This document shows, in pieces, positions 42,566 through 51,678 of a stretch of DNA of 64,000 bases (position 1 is its first letter; each line of letters opens with the position of its first letter). A program made the translations under genes and the position numbers. Under the pieces are notes generated by a model. It was not told the origin of the DNA. It did no database searches and saw only the letters and a list, made by a program, of their open reading frames with translations. Origin of the DNA: Sphingobacteriales bacterium 46-32 (GTDB lineage Bacteria; Bacteroidota; Bacteroidia; Chitinophagales; Chitinophagaceae); assembly GCA_001898485.1 (NCBI GenBank), contig MKTY01000018.1, forward strand, positions 145,421 to 209,420, written 5' to 3'.

Positions 42566-43441
42566 TCACTCTGTGAATCCTTTTTCTATTTCTCTGATTA
42601 AGTGAAATACATCTTCCGCGCTATTGTCGAAGTGTGACGCCATGAGTTGCGCCATTTTACTGGAAAATGGATCGATAGCGTTCTTGCTGATGATCTCTTT
42701 CAGGCGGGCATACAGCGGTGTTTGATCACCGGTTATCTTTTTTATTTCTTTTCCCAGCACATAAGAAGCAATTAATAAAAGCCCTTCGCGGCCGTCATCA
42801 AAAGCGGGAGTGACGGCAAACAGGTCTGAATATTCTGTCCAGATCATTTCATTATTCATATCAAAAAAATGATCCAGTATTTCCGCAATATCTTTGATAT
42901 CATCCCGCCTTGCTTCAGGCCGGTCGTCCCAGGCTATCAGTTTCAGTAGTACAATACCTGGCAGTGTGCAGCATTTAAAACGATGGTTGCTGTCCAGTTC
43001 TATCTCCGGCAATTGCTGTTCATATACCTCTTTAAAGCCGTCTACCTGTACACTCGTATAGCCTGGCCCTTCGATGGTCACTTTGCGGTTTTCATCTTCA
43101 ATAGCACCAAAGGGCAGCAGGTCTATTTCAGTATTGTCTTTCCAAATCAGCACAAACCCATTTTCCCTGTAGGGGCGGAATCCTTCGGTAGTCACCAGAT
43201 ATTCTTTCAGTTGATGGTAGATTCCTTTATCGTTGATGAAAACAGCAAAATCTACATCGCCTGTTGTTCTTCGGGGCGATATACCATTGATACCGCTTAA
43301 CCAAACGTTTCTGGATACTGCACCTACCAGGTAATAGTCAATCTGGAATTTCTTGAATCCTCTTTCGAGGGCATCCAGGGCAGTACCAAAATCGGGGTCA
43401 AGACGAATCTTATCCAAACTTGTCCTGTAATAACTGTTCAT
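42566..43441 (-). CDS. AbiEii-type nucleotidyltransferase toxin of a type IV TA pair
   Basis: 291 residues, complete. Nucleotidyltransferase signature: YYLVGAVSRNVWL (residues 37-49; G40 and R44-N45 in the GS-loop position), RTTGDVDFAVFI with the metal-binding Asp62/Asp64, and the third Asp at 107 in EIDLLPFG. A helical C-terminal half follows. AbiEii-family toxins transfer nucleotides to target RNAs or GTP-linked substrates and are neutralised by AbiEi without direct binding. The start (ATG 43441) lies 32 bases inside the end of the antitoxin-like gene, so the pair is translationally coupled. Unlike the relic at 30357, the active site is intact. Confidence 0.8.
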   Translation of the reverse strand: MNSYYRTSLDKIRLDPDFGTALDALERGFKKFQIDYYLVGAVSRNVWLSGINGISPRRTTGDVDFAVFINDKGIYHQLKEYLVTTEGFRPYRENGFVLIWKDNTEIDLLPFGAIEDENRKVTIEGPGYTSVQVDGFKEVYEQQLPEIELDSNHRFKCCTLPGIVLLKLIAWDDRPEARRDDIKDIAEILDHFFDMNNEMIWTEYSDLFAVTPAFDDGREGLLLIASYVLGKEIKKITGDQTPLYARLKEIISKNAIDPFSSKMAQLMASHFDNSAEDVFHLIREIEKGFTE

Positions 43442-44426
43442 AAACTTTTTGTGCGGTTTCAATACATCTTCTATCGCCAGTGTTCATCAGGTCTGCATAG
43501 ACCAGCAATGGCGGTGCTATATTTTCAGCCACTTCGTCGTCATGCCAGAATTTCTGATATACTTTGACATTGCCTTTTTCATCGGGAATCAGGCGATATC
43601 CTTTAATCAGTTCGGGTCTGGTCTCGGTCGTATAGAGTGTTAGTATGCCTGGTTTGAGATAGTTGGTCAAAAGGTCTGCTGCCGGCTCTGCGCCCCAATA
43701 TGTTTTCATAGGTTGCAGGGGAGTAGTCTTCCAGTGCAAAAAATCTTCTTCTTTTAAAAACCGGAATGTGCCCACTTTTAGGGCGGGCTTAAGCCTGTCT
43801 TCGTAACCCACCATCCAGCGATGCAGTAATTCTTTTTTATGGGTAAGCTTATATTGTTTTTTATTTACCTGTATCAGGAAACCCTGATTTTTCAGGTCAT
43901 TCATGATCACATTAATATTTCCAAAACCAATACCGGTTTGTTGTGCTATTTCGCGATAGGTGAGCTGCAGCAATTCTTCGTTTTGTAGAAAATGGAAAAG
44001 CAGTTTCAAGCCCGTTTTTGTAAAAGCGCGGCCTGTTTTTTCTTTTGTGGTAACCGTGTTTTTCTGTCCTTCCAGCCACAGAAAAATACCTTTATCCTTT
44101 AAATACAGGTTTCCATTTGTTTCGAGATAAGCGATATTTTCCCGGCGGAGTTCTTCTTTTAGTTTGGGGAAAAGGTATTCTGTAACTATCATTAAAGGAG
44201 TGTACTTTTCCTTTAAGCGAATGAGATCTGCTAGTTGATGACCCCGCAGATGTTTTTTGACCTCAATAAATACGATATAAGGTTTGTTGTTATAGTTAAT
44301 ACGTATGCGACCGTCAATACCGGCATCAGGAGCCTTTTGCGCTTCTGCGTCAATTCCTGCCTGCTGCAGCTTTTCCAACGCTTCATCTATTATTACCTGT
44401 TCTTTCATGTTTATAAAAATATCCAT
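43410..44426 (-). CDS. AbiEi-family antitoxin-like protein (COG4861-type)
   Basis: 338 residues from ATG 44426; ATG 44408 is a close alternative. The N-terminal 100 residues have D-x(n)-ExK spacing (Asp38, then Glu55 and Lys57 in VFIEVKKH) resembling a PD-(D/E)xK fold. A winged helix follows at about 135-195 (LTYREIAQQTGIGFGNINVI, MNDLKNQGFLIQV). The C-terminal part has WGAEPAADLLTNYLKPGI, typical of AbiEi-type antitoxins. It overlaps the toxin gene by 32 bases and has a palindromic operator just upstream, so it likely represses its own operon and neutralises the toxin. Confidence 0.75.
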   Translation of the reverse strand: MDIFINMKEQVIIDEALEKLQQAGIDAEAQKAPDAGIDGRIRINYNNKPYIVFIEVKKHLRGHQLADLIRLKEKYTPLMIVTEYLFPKLKEELRRENIAYLETNGNLYLKDKGIFLWLEGQKNTVTTKEKTGRAFTKTGLKLLFHFLQNEELLQLTYREIAQQTGIGFGNINVIMNDLKNQGFLIQVNKKQYKLTHKKELLHRWMVGYEDRLKPALKVGTFRFLKEEDFLHWKTTPLQPMKTYWGAEPAADLLTNYLKPGILTLYTTETRPELIKGYRLIPDEKGNVKVYQKFWHDDEVAENIAPPLLVYADLMNTGDRRCIETAQKVYEQLLQDKFG

Positions 44427-44436
44427 TTTATTATTC

Positions 44437-44462
44437 GTAAACAAAATAATTTTGTAAACAAA
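44437..44462 (-). promoter_or_regulatory. Operator-like palindrome and direct repeats of the TA operon
   Basis: ACAAAATAATTTTGT (44441-44455) is a perfect palindrome. GTAAACAAA occurs twice, 17 bases apart (44437-44445, 44454-44462). It lies 10-36 bases before the antitoxin ATG, which suits autoregulation. Confidence 0.6.
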
Positions 44463-44670
44463 TTGGTGGTACAGTAATTTTTTTTATAAAATATAGATAA
44501 TCAATCTCTTATTATATGTTAGCCGGAAAGCTTTATCATCTATACGCCTCTAAGGACTGGACATTTCAGAAACTGATGAGCAGCCTTCATCCCAAAATGA
44601 ATGTTGCTCAGATATCCTGTATTATTATGTATTAATTGTTGAATCCTCAGTTGTAAGACAGAATATATTA

Positions 44671-45738
44671 ATGACTATGACCTTAGGAAACAATCTACTC
44701 TTTTTCTTCAGTGCACTGGGCGCATTCAACGGCTTCATTGCCGGTCTATACTTCCTTTGCTTTACGGCAAAAAAAACGCTGTCCAACTACTTACTGGGCG
44801 CTTTACTGGTTGTACTGAGTATTCGGGTTGGTAAATCAGTCGCTTATTTTTTTGACTACGATTTATCACGCAATATCCTGCAGCTGGGATTGACGGCCTG
44901 CCTTTTTATAGGTCCATTTCTTTACTTCTTTGTAAAAACAGAAATGAAACAGGTGCGGCAACTGCCGGCATCCTGGCGTACACAATTGTTGACCTGGGCT
45001 GTTGTGATTGCTACCGGCGGGCTTCTGTTTCCTTACCAGCATTATCCGCAGTTATGGGGAGCTTATATCGTACCGGCTATTTATCTGCAATGGGGAATCT
45101 ATACAGGTCTGGCCATATTGACTGTAAAACCATTGCTGGAAAAGATCAGAACCCGCGAAAAACTGAAAGCCTTCGAAAAGTGGATACTTGCTATCTGTGC
45201 CACGGTGCTGTTGATATGGGCTGCCTATGTGTGGGCTTATGCCGGCATTACTAAAGGCAGTTATATTTCCGGGCCGCTTTATTTCTCACTGATCCTCTAT
45301 GTTGTCATATTTGTCCTACTCTACCGCAAAAAAGCCAGCGACCTGTCATCGTTTGCCGGTCAGAAGTATGGCGACAAAAAACTGGATGCTGAGGAGACCA
45401 AACGGATTCTGGCGCAGCTGCAGCAGGTCATGCTGGAGAAAGAACTTTTCCGTAACCCCACTTTAAAGCTGGGCGACCTGGCCGGTGAGATCAATATCCC
45501 GGGTCATCAGCTGTCGCGGATACTGAACGACAGCCTGCAAAAAAACTTCACCCTTTTTGTAAACGAATACCGCATAGATGCGGCCTGCAGGATGCTGTCG
45601 CAGCCAACAAATTTCACCATCGAAGCTGTTGGCGACGAGGTGGGATTCAATTCAAAGTCGACTTTCTTCGCTGCCTTCAAAAAAATTAAAGGATTGACTC
45701 CCAATGCCTATATCCGGCAAACTACTCCGGATTTGTAA
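44671..45738 (+). CDS. AraC-family regulator with N-terminal membrane domain
   Basis: 355 residues. The first 220 form about seven membrane helices (LLFFFSALGAFNGFIAGLYF, LLGALLVVLSIRVG, and so on to YFSLILYVVIFVLLY). The cytoplasmic C-terminus has two AraC helix-turn-helix motifs: LKLGDLAGEINIPGHQLSRI and FTIEAVGDEVGFNSKSTFFA, then FKKIKGLTPNAYIR. This 7TM-AraC design is frequent in Bacteroidota and probably senses a membrane or periplasmic signal. The serine-hydrolase gene 76 bp downstream on the same strand is the obvious candidate target. Confidence 0.88.
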   Translation: MTMTLGNNLLFFFSALGAFNGFIAGLYFLCFTAKKTLSNYLLGALLVVLSIRVGKSVAYFFDYDLSRNILQLGLTACLFIGPFLYFFVKTEMKQVRQLPASWRTQLLTWAVVIATGGLLFPYQHYPQLWGAYIVPAIYLQWGIYTGLAILTVKPLLEKIRTREKLKAFEKWILAICATVLLIWAAYVWAYAGITKGSYISGPLYFSLILYVVIFVLLYRKKASDLSSFAGQKYGDKKLDAEETKRILAQLQQVMLEKELFRNPTLKLGDLAGEINIPGHQLSRILNDSLQKNFTLFVNEYRIDAACRMLSQPTNFTIEAVGDEVGFNSKSTFFAAFKKIKGLTPNAYIRQTTPDL

Positions 45739-45814
45739 ATCCGTACCAATGTGAAGGTGGCTTTAACACCCTCAAAAAACAGGAAACTGCATCTTTGGCC
45801 AAACCCTTTTTTAC

Positions 45815-47617
45815 ATGAAAAAGATAGCCTTGCTGCTGAGCCTATTTCTTGCTTCGTTTACCACCTTTAGCCAGGATACTCCGGCCGAACGACAGTTGAT
45901 CGGGAAAACGATCGAACTCTATTTCGATGGCTGGGCCACCGGCGATACCAGCAAACTGGGGAAGGCTATGCATGCCACCTGCCACCTCAAAAACTACAGC
46001 GCAGGAAAATTTACGCAGTATACGAGAGAGCAGTACCTGGCTTTATTCAAACCGCGTCCCAGGCCCGCAAACCTGCAGACCCGTATCGTAAGGCTCGATA
46101 TCACCAATAATATGGGGAGTGCAAAAGTGGAAATCAGTACCGAAAGAGACCTGTTTACAGATTATTTCAACCTCATGAAAACGGATGAGGGCTGGTTCAT
46201 TGCAGATAAAGTGTCTACCCGCACATCACATAATACAGGCGATGCGGTGGCAGGCAGAAAGATCGATTCGCTGTTTGCCACGTATAATTTGCAGACTCCC
46301 GGTGCGGCCGTAGCCGTGGTGAAGGATGGCAAAGTGATTTTTCAGAAAGGCTATGGCATGGCCGACCTCGAGCACAATATTCCCATCACCGCACAGACGG
46401 TCTTTAATATAGCTTCGGTATCGAAACAGTTTACGGCCTTTGCCACCTATTTGCTGGCTGGCGAGGGCAGCATCTCGCTCGAAGATGATATACGGAAATA
46501 TATCCCCGAGCTGCCCGATTACGGAACCGTAATCCGGATAAAACATTTGCTGGCGCATACCAGCGGCTTAAGAGACCAGGCAGCCATCGGCTCACTGGCA
46601 GGAGACCGCCAGGGCGATATCTCCACCACGGAGCAGGTGCTCAAACTAGCCGTACGGCAAAAGGAGCTGAATTTTATACCAGGCACCGCTTTCGGTTATT
46701 GCAATACCGGCTATACACTGCTGGCAGAGATTATACAGCGGGTAAGTGGTCAGTCATTTGCTTCGTACACGAAAGAGAAAATATTCCGGCCACTCGGCAT
46801 GCATAATACACAGTTTTGTGACAACCACGAAGCAGTGATAAAGAATAAAGCAACGTCTTACGAACGCATTAATGGTGTGTATTATAATAAACCATTAAAT
46901 ACGTCCAATCCCGGGCCCTCGGGTTTGCTTACTACGGTAGAAGACCTTGCAAAGTGGATACTGAATTTCGAAAATCCTGTAGTAGGAACACCTGCGTTGA
47001 TAAACGCATTCAACGAAGTTTCCTGTCTCGACAATGGCAATAAAGTGGTATTGCGGGTACTGGGTGATGGTGATACCGTATTTCATGCCAAAGGGCAGAA
47101 TCTCAGCAAGTATAAAGGAGTCGAAATGATCACACATGGAGGCCATACAGCTGCTTTCCGCACATTTATGGGACGGTTTCCCGGTGAGCGCCTGGCTATT
47201 ATCGCGCTTAGCAACGATGAGCATAATGAACAGCTCAATGCTCGCTGGCAGATTGCTGACTTTTTTATACCAGGCCGTCTGAAAGAAGAAACCCCGGTTG
47301 TAAATGCACCTGTTCCCGCAACGGCTAAACCCATTGTCAGATATGCCGGCAATCTGAAAGACTTTGCCGGAGAGTATTATAGCGATGAACTGGCTACCAG
47401 TTACAGGTTCATCGTACGGAATGAAGTGCTTGTTATGACACATCTGAAACTAAACGATATTGAGCTGAAGCGTACCGGGGATAATAGTTTTTCAGGATCC
47501 GGACCTGAGACCTTTGCCTTTGAAATGGAGTTTCTGCGAAATGAGAAACGTACAGTAACTGGTTTTTCTATTTCAAATTTTGGAGCAAAGAATGTAAAGT
47601 TCAAGAGAGTGAAATGA
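45815..47617 (+). CDS. Secreted serine hydrolase (class C beta-lactamase/PBP fold) with NTF2-like N-terminus
   Basis: 600 residues with a signal peptide (1-19, ending TTFSQ). Residues about 22-135 form a SnoaL/Lumazine-binding NTF2-like domain (LIGKTIELYFDGWATGDTSK, NNMGSAKVEIS, DYFNLMKTDEGWFIADKV). The beta-lactamase domain has all three motifs: SVSK (Ser201, Lys204), YCN (295-297) and HGG (441-443). A C-terminal lipocalin-like beta domain follows residue 505 (FAGEYYSDELATSYRF). Family members are D-amino-acid peptidases or esterases rather than antibiotic-resistance enzymes. It lies downstream of the membrane AraC regulator. Confidence 0.9.
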   Translation: MKKIALLLSLFLASFTTFSQDTPAERQLIGKTIELYFDGWATGDTSKLGKAMHATCHLKNYSAGKFTQYTREQYLALFKPRPRPANLQTRIVRLDITNNMGSAKVEISTERDLFTDYFNLMKTDEGWFIADKVSTRTSHNTGDAVAGRKIDSLFATYNLQTPGAAVAVVKDGKVIFQKGYGMADLEHNIPITAQTVFNIASVSKQFTAFATYLLAGEGSISLEDDIRKYIPELPDYGTVIRIKHLLAHTSGLRDQAAIGSLAGDRQGDISTTEQVLKLAVRQKELNFIPGTAFGYCNTGYTLLAEIIQRVSGQSFASYTKEKIFRPLGMHNTQFCDNHEAVIKNKATSYERINGVYYNKPLNTSNPGPSGLLTTVEDLAKWILNFENPVVGTPALINAFNEVSCLDNGNKVVLRVLGDGDTVFHAKGQNLSKYKGVEMITHGGHTAAFRTFMGRFPGERLAIIALSNDEHNEQLNARWQIADFFIPGRLKEETPVVNAPVPATAKPIVRYAGNLKDFAGEYYSDELATSYRFIVRNEVLVMTHLKLNDIELKRTGDNSFSGSGPETFAFEMEFLRNEKRTVTGFSISNFGAKNVKFKRVK

Positions 47618-47737
47618 CCACGGCTGATTGGGAATGCGAATTGTGTGAGGAACCTGTCAGTAAATATGTGCTGCCTGTTGAGACCTGGCAAATAGCTGAA
47701 GGTGTAAGAATATTCATTATTTAGAATGGAAAGAAAT

Positions 47738-47782
47738 AAAGCCGGATTGTTGGCCGATTTTAGGTGCTATCCGGCTTTTTTC
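47738..47782. terminator. Bidirectional terminator between convergent genes
   Basis: AAAGCCGGAT (47738-47747) and ATCCGGCTTT (47769-47778) form a 10-bp stem with a 21-base loop. A T-run follows on the plus strand and A/T-rich sequence on the other. It serves the serine-hydrolase gene and probably the lipoprotein gene at 47809. Confidence 0.75.
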
Positions 47783-47808
47783 TGTCATAGGGGAATGCGG
47801 TAGGCGTC

Positions 47809-48537
47809 TCAATATCGTTGCACAATATGGAAAATAAACCTGTGCGGTTCACCTATAACGCCGGCAGCCTCTCTTCTTTTTTTCATAGCATCCGACTTAT
47901 AATAGGCAAATGCCCTGGCGGTATCTGAAAGTGCAGTTACGATAGCTACTTTTTTATCATTATCAGCATCGTGGCCGATTATTCTTGTAAGTATACCATT
48001 GTCTATTCTTTCCTGCTTTCCTTCTTCAAAATTCTTTTCCCATACGGTCCAGTCCTTTATAGCAAAACTTGACATCGATCTCGGCATAGATCCGATGGCC
48101 GCAGTGTCTTGCCAGGTTGCCAGTAAAAAATAACTGCTAACGTTACCGGTAACGCCTCCTTTTCGCATGGCCTTTTTGAGATCTGTACTGTTTGCAAATG
48201 TCTTTGCCCTGGTCATATCATCAGCATGCATAGCTACTATTACCATGTTGCTGTCATTTAGACCCCGTCCAATCACATAGTTATGCAGGCCGCTCCTGAG
48301 TCTCGATGAATCGTGCGCATCGTAATTCTGTTTCCATTTTGAAAAATTCAAAACTTTATGAATTATTACGACCATATTTTGTGGTGACGTGATAATTGTA
48401 TTGGGAGCTGTGGGCGGCACAGCTTCCGTGGCGGGAACAGCATTGTTTTCCGGTTCTTTCTTTTTCTCTTTACAGGAAGTAAAGAGCGTGAAAGTAAATG
48501 CGCAGAGTAAAAGGCTGCTGAATGTTAGCTTTTTCAT
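47809..48537 (-). CDS. Lipoprotein of unknown function
   Basis: 242 residues with a lipoprotein signal (lipobox LFTSC, Cys22) and then a polar, Pro-rich linker. The mature part has two similar halves with strands such as MVVIIHKVLNFSKWKQNYDA and SFAIKDWTVWEKNFEEGKQE. Each half has a W-x(2-3)-F/Y pattern and then alternating helix and strand, suggesting a duplicated ferredoxin-like (dimeric alpha-beta barrel) fold. Location is inner face of the outer membrane or periplasm. No function is assigned. The PepSY-like gene lies 40 bp upstream on the same strand. Confidence 0.65.
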   Translation of the reverse strand: MKKLTFSSLLLCAFTFTLFTSCKEKKKEPENNAVPATEAVPPTAPNTIITSPQNMVVIIHKVLNFSKWKQNYDAHDSSRLRSGLHNYVIGRGLNDSNMVIVAMHADDMTRAKTFANSTDLKKAMRKGGVTGNVSSYFLLATWQDTAAIGSMPRSMSSFAIKDWTVWEKNFEEGKQERIDNGILTRIIGHDADNDKKVAIVTALSDTARAFAYYKSDAMKKRREAAGVIGEPHRFIFHIVQRY

Positions 48538-48577
48538 TGTTCGTTTTTTGAAGTCAATAAGTTAATGATGTGCAGGG

Positions 48578-49093
48578 CTAATCAAGAAATGTTCCCTCTT
48601 CATTAAGTTTTGCACGAATCCGTTTACTGCCATTCTGCAGTATGAGTTTATAATCTCTTTTGGCACCACTGGCATCTTCATAAGTCACCAGGTAAACGTC
48701 TTTCGAAATTGACCAGTTGGGATATCTTTTCCCTACAGCTTTTGTAATGGCGGGAGGAAGGGCAATATTTTTATATCGTTCAGCTGTACGTAACAATTTA
48801 CCATCCTGATCGTAAACGGCAAGCACGAACCCTTCCGGAAGATAAAAAGAGACATAATAAGTGACATTGTCGTCATCATAGTATTCTGAATTTTTTATAT
48901 CGTATTCGGCCGCCTTTCTTTCCAGTAGTTTTACCGGAGGAGGCATATCTTTGTTGTCTACTGCTCTCAGATATTTATAGGTATTTGCAATGACTCTTAC
49001 CTCCGGCAGTGTTTTTTCGTCCTGTGCCATGGAGTGTGTAGCCGCTCCTGCAATGAGAACACCAAGTAGCAGGAATGATTTAACTTGTTTCAT
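48578..49093 (-). CDS. Secreted PepSY-like (DUF2874-type) protein
   Basis: 171 residues from ATG 49093, with signal peptide 1-23 (VLIAGAATHSMAQ). A PepSY-like segment follows: LPPAITKAVGKRYPNWSISK, a central strand VYLVTYEDASGAKRDYKLIL, and a final strand RIRAKLNEEGTFL. This pattern (proline, helix, YP turn, then three strands) marks the DUF2874 group, which binds peptides or inhibits peptidases. A start 34 codons upstream would put the signal peptide inside the protein. Shares a 15-base upstream motif with the beta-barrel gene at 49436. Confidence 0.7.
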   Translation of the reverse strand: MKQVKSFLLLGVLIAGAATHSMAQDEKTLPEVRVIANTYKYLRAVDNKDMPPPVKLLERKAAEYDIKNSEYYDDDNVTYYVSFYLPEGFVLAVYDQDGKLLRTAERYKNIALPPAITKAVGKRYPNWSISKDVYLVTYEDASGAKRDYKLILQNGSKRIRAKLNEEGTFLD

Positions 49094-49159
49094 TTTTTTT
49101 CTTTTTATATTAGAAATTAGGTTACTGCCGGTAAAGGTATTTTCCGGGAATACGGGGAA

Positions 49160-49174
49160 ACAATGATGGCGGTC
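49160..49174 (-). promoter_or_regulatory. Shared upstream motif, copy 1 (CAATGATGGCGGTCA)
   Basis: The identical 15-mer lies at 50306-50320. It sits 67-81 bases before the PepSY-like gene start. The rest of the gap 49094-49435 shows no gene. Confidence 0.45.
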
Positions 49175-49435
49175 AATATTGTTTGTGAGGGGCATCAGAA
49201 GAATAAATCATTCAATAGTTAATCAAATCCTGATAGGGAAGAGTAAATGGAAGAATTGAGAAAGAGGGTAAGATTTTGCCTTTCTTTCAGTTGCGGTGTA
49301 TACTATTATGCAGAATGAATCCGCCTGCTTAAACCACATTCTGGCAGTAGTAGTGGACCTAAACTGTTAATGCCGGCTTCATTTATTCTTACAGACGGTA
49401 GGAAAGTCAGCTGCTGTGGGGGAGGGGCAAATAGA

Positions 49436-50188
49436 TCACAGTTTGAACTGATAGCCCAGATTGATTACTGCAGCGCCGGTTTTATTTTTGCCGTCAAGGT
49501 TGTTTTTTTGGATATCGATAAATCCATAGTTACCACCGGCTTCTATAAAAAGACTGCCGCCGGCTACTTTATAGTCCACTCCTAAATGACCGCTTATACC
49601 CGCATTAAACCGGTGGAGGTCGCTGGTGACATTATCTTTACTGTCAAAAGACAGCATCTGGGAACTTAGAGGCTGAGTTTTTTTCGGATCGAGGTAAACA
49701 ATACTGGATCCTTTGGTAATATTTTTTGCATTCAGGAGATAACTGATAAAAGGCCCGCCGGCAAAATAAGCACCCCATTTTTTTTTCAGATTAAAATAAT
49801 ATTTAGCAAGTACGGGCAACATCAGGTAGTTGATTTTTGCTATACTTTTATACTCCGCGTATAAATAGGTTGGTGCCTGACCTGCAGGAAACTGCTGCAG
49901 TATTTCATCCGGGGGAGTAAAAGCCTGCATGCCGTTTTTCTTACCACCCTGTGATGAATATTCCAGTTGAGGTTGTATAGAAAAGCTTTTGCCGATATGG
50001 AACTCGGCATGTATGGCAGCATCTCCATCTAACCGCGAAGTATAACCATTACTGACAGGATTGGCAGAACTTCCCGAAGTTAAATTAGGAATGCTTAGGC
50101 CTGCCTTAATACCAATTTCCGTTTTGGTCTGCGCAAGGCAGAAACTGGCTGATAGTGTAATATACAGGAGTATAATATATTTTTTCAT
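49436..50188 (-). CDS. Outer-membrane beta-barrel protein (OmpA-/porin-type, 8-strand)
   Basis: 250 residues, signal peptide 1-19 (SASFCLAQ). Alternating amphipathic strands run through the mature protein (TEIGIKAGLSIPNL, AAIHAEFHIGKSFSIQPQLE, YLMLPVLAKYYF, WGAYFAGGPFISYLL) and it ends in the aromatic strand INLGYQFKL. This is the small outer_membrane_beta-barrel family of Bacteroidota, comprising surface adhesins or unknown-function barrels. The start is ATG 50188; longer frames would precede the signal peptide. Confidence 0.8.
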   Translation of the reverse strand: MKKYIILLYITLSASFCLAQTKTEIGIKAGLSIPNLTSGSSANPVSNGYTSRLDGDAAIHAEFHIGKSFSIQPQLEYSSQGGKKNGMQAFTPPDEILQQFPAGQAPTYLYAEYKSIAKINYLMLPVLAKYYFNLKKKWGAYFAGGPFISYLLNAKNITKGSSIVYLDPKKTQPLSSQMLSFDSKDNVTSDLHRFNAGISGHLGVDYKVAGGSLFIEAGGNYGFIDIQKNNLDGKNKTGAAVINLGYQFKL

Positions 50189-50305
50189 GTCATTAAATTT
50201 GAGGACATACACATGCAAAACCAAAAGAGCAGCTGAATATATTGTTTCATCAAACCATTTTGATTAACATCAGTAACGAAAATATTTCTATCAGAAGGGC
50301 TAAGT

Positions 50306-50323
50306 CAATGATGGCGGTCATTG
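50306..50323 (-). promoter_or_regulatory. Shared upstream motif, copy 2 (palindromic CAATGA...TCATTG)
   Basis: Same 15-mer as at 49160-49174, here extended to a palindrome with arms CAATGA and TCATTG around TGGCGG. It is 118 bases before the beta-barrel gene start. Nothing else is recognised in 50189-50577. Confidence 0.45.
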
Positions 50324-50577
50324 TGAGTTCTGATGGTGGTTAGCCGCATGAATTCGCTTCTTTTGTCTGTAATTGATTGATATATAGCTCGTCCGGGGTG
50401 TTTCTCTTGCAGCCTTATGGTTTATTCCGGACCATAATGCAGTATTTCTGAATGACAGGACTGAAAGTAACTGAGTATATTGGTAAACATTTGGTAGATA
50501 TGGTAGCGGAAAAAAAGTAAAAATGGACGGCCGTAAAACCTCTTGCACCGACTTTCAATGATATTGAACAATGTACA

Positions 50578-51618
50578 ATGAGTACCCGGGAACACCATTC
50601 TGAACAAAAAGGGGAAGGAAATCCCAGATATGTAACCTGGTCATTTATTCTGTTTGTATTGGTCTTCGGTTTTGTGGTTTATTATTTCTCGGAAATAAAG
50701 AAAGAGTTTACACTTTTAGAGGAAGTAAAACCCATTTGGCTAATCGTTGCGATACTAGCACAGCTTAGTACGTATATATTCACTGCTGCCATCTACCGGC
50801 TTTTACTTACCCCTTATAAATTGCTGCACGGGCCGCGGTTGGGAAGGCTTACCAGGGCATCTGTTATTTCTTTGTTTTTTAATCAGACTATGCCTAGTGC
50901 AGGGATTAGTGGCAATACTTTTTTTCTGAATTTTTTATTGCGTTTTGGAATGAATGTATCGGATATTATTTGCCTGATCATTACGGAACTGCTGATTTTT
51001 TATACAGCTATGGAACTTTTTATCTTGATGTTGCTGTTTTCATGTTTATTATTTGTACAACTTTCAGGGGTATTTACGGCAACACTCATTGGTGGATTCG
51101 TTGTTTATTTACTATTTGGCTTTGCTGTTGTCTTAAGTGGAAGGGGAAAAGTGATTTATAGCCTTATTGAAAGGCTTGGAAGAATTAAGATATTAAGATC
51201 TTTTGCGTTAAGGATTAAAAACAGATTTTCATCTCAGCTGGCCGGAGCTACGGAGATAAAACCGTTGATATTTATTCGTGAAAATCTGCTGCTTGTTTTC
51301 AGGTCTTTCGTGTTACAGTTATGTCTTGTTATTGCCGATGCTTTTACTATCTATGCTCTTTTTACCGGGTTGGGAATATCGGTTTCGCCGTTTAGCATCA
51401 CTTTGTGTTATATGTGCACAAAAATCATTTCTATTCTTCCATTTTTGCCGGGTGCTCTTATACTTTATGAAAGCAGTATGAGCTATTTTTTTGTGGCTGC
51501 CGGAGTGCCGGTTGCCAGTGCTATTATTGTCACATTGCTTTACCGCTTATTGTCTTACTGGCTTCCCATGCCTGTCGGTTTTTTACTCTACAAAAAATGG
51601 TCAAATCTGTCGAAATGA
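50578..51618 (+). CDS. Flippase-like membrane protein (UPF0104/MprF-type TM domain)
   Basis: 346 residues with about eight membrane helices: FILFVLVFGFVVYYFS, WLIVAILAQLSTYIFTAAIY, LIGGFVVYLLFGFAVVL, and others to the C-terminus. The FNQTMPSAGISGN loop after helix 3 and LPFLPGALILYESS near the end are the two conserved re-entrant motifs of the UPF0104 / LPG-synthase transmembrane family. Members flip lipids or act in glycolipid pathways. The lysyl-transferase domain of MprF is absent. Stands alone on the plus strand among minus-strand genes. Confidence 0.8.
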   Translation: MSTREHHSEQKGEGNPRYVTWSFILFVLVFGFVVYYFSEIKKEFTLLEEVKPIWLIVAILAQLSTYIFTAAIYRLLLTPYKLLHGPRLGRLTRASVISLFFNQTMPSAGISGNTFFLNFLLRFGMNVSDIICLIITELLIFYTAMELFILMLLFSCLLFVQLSGVFTATLIGGFVVYLLFGFAVVLSGRGKVIYSLIERLGRIKILRSFALRIKNRFSSQLAGATEIKPLIFIRENLLLVFRSFVLQLCLVIADAFTIYALFTGLGISVSPFSITLCYMCTKIISILPFLPGALILYESSMSYFFVAAGVPVASAIIVTLLYRLLSYWLPMPVGFLLYKKWSNLSK

Positions 51619-51678
51619 TACTCGTATCTGCCGAAAAGGTACAGCGCATTCTTAACAGGATTGGCTAACATAATCAGC

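Noticed and set aside
45815..47617. Antibiotic-resistance beta-lactamase
   Set aside because: Although SVSK, YCN and HGG are present, the NTF2-like N-terminus and C-terminal lipocalin-like domain mark the broad serine-hydrolase family, not a resistance enzyme.
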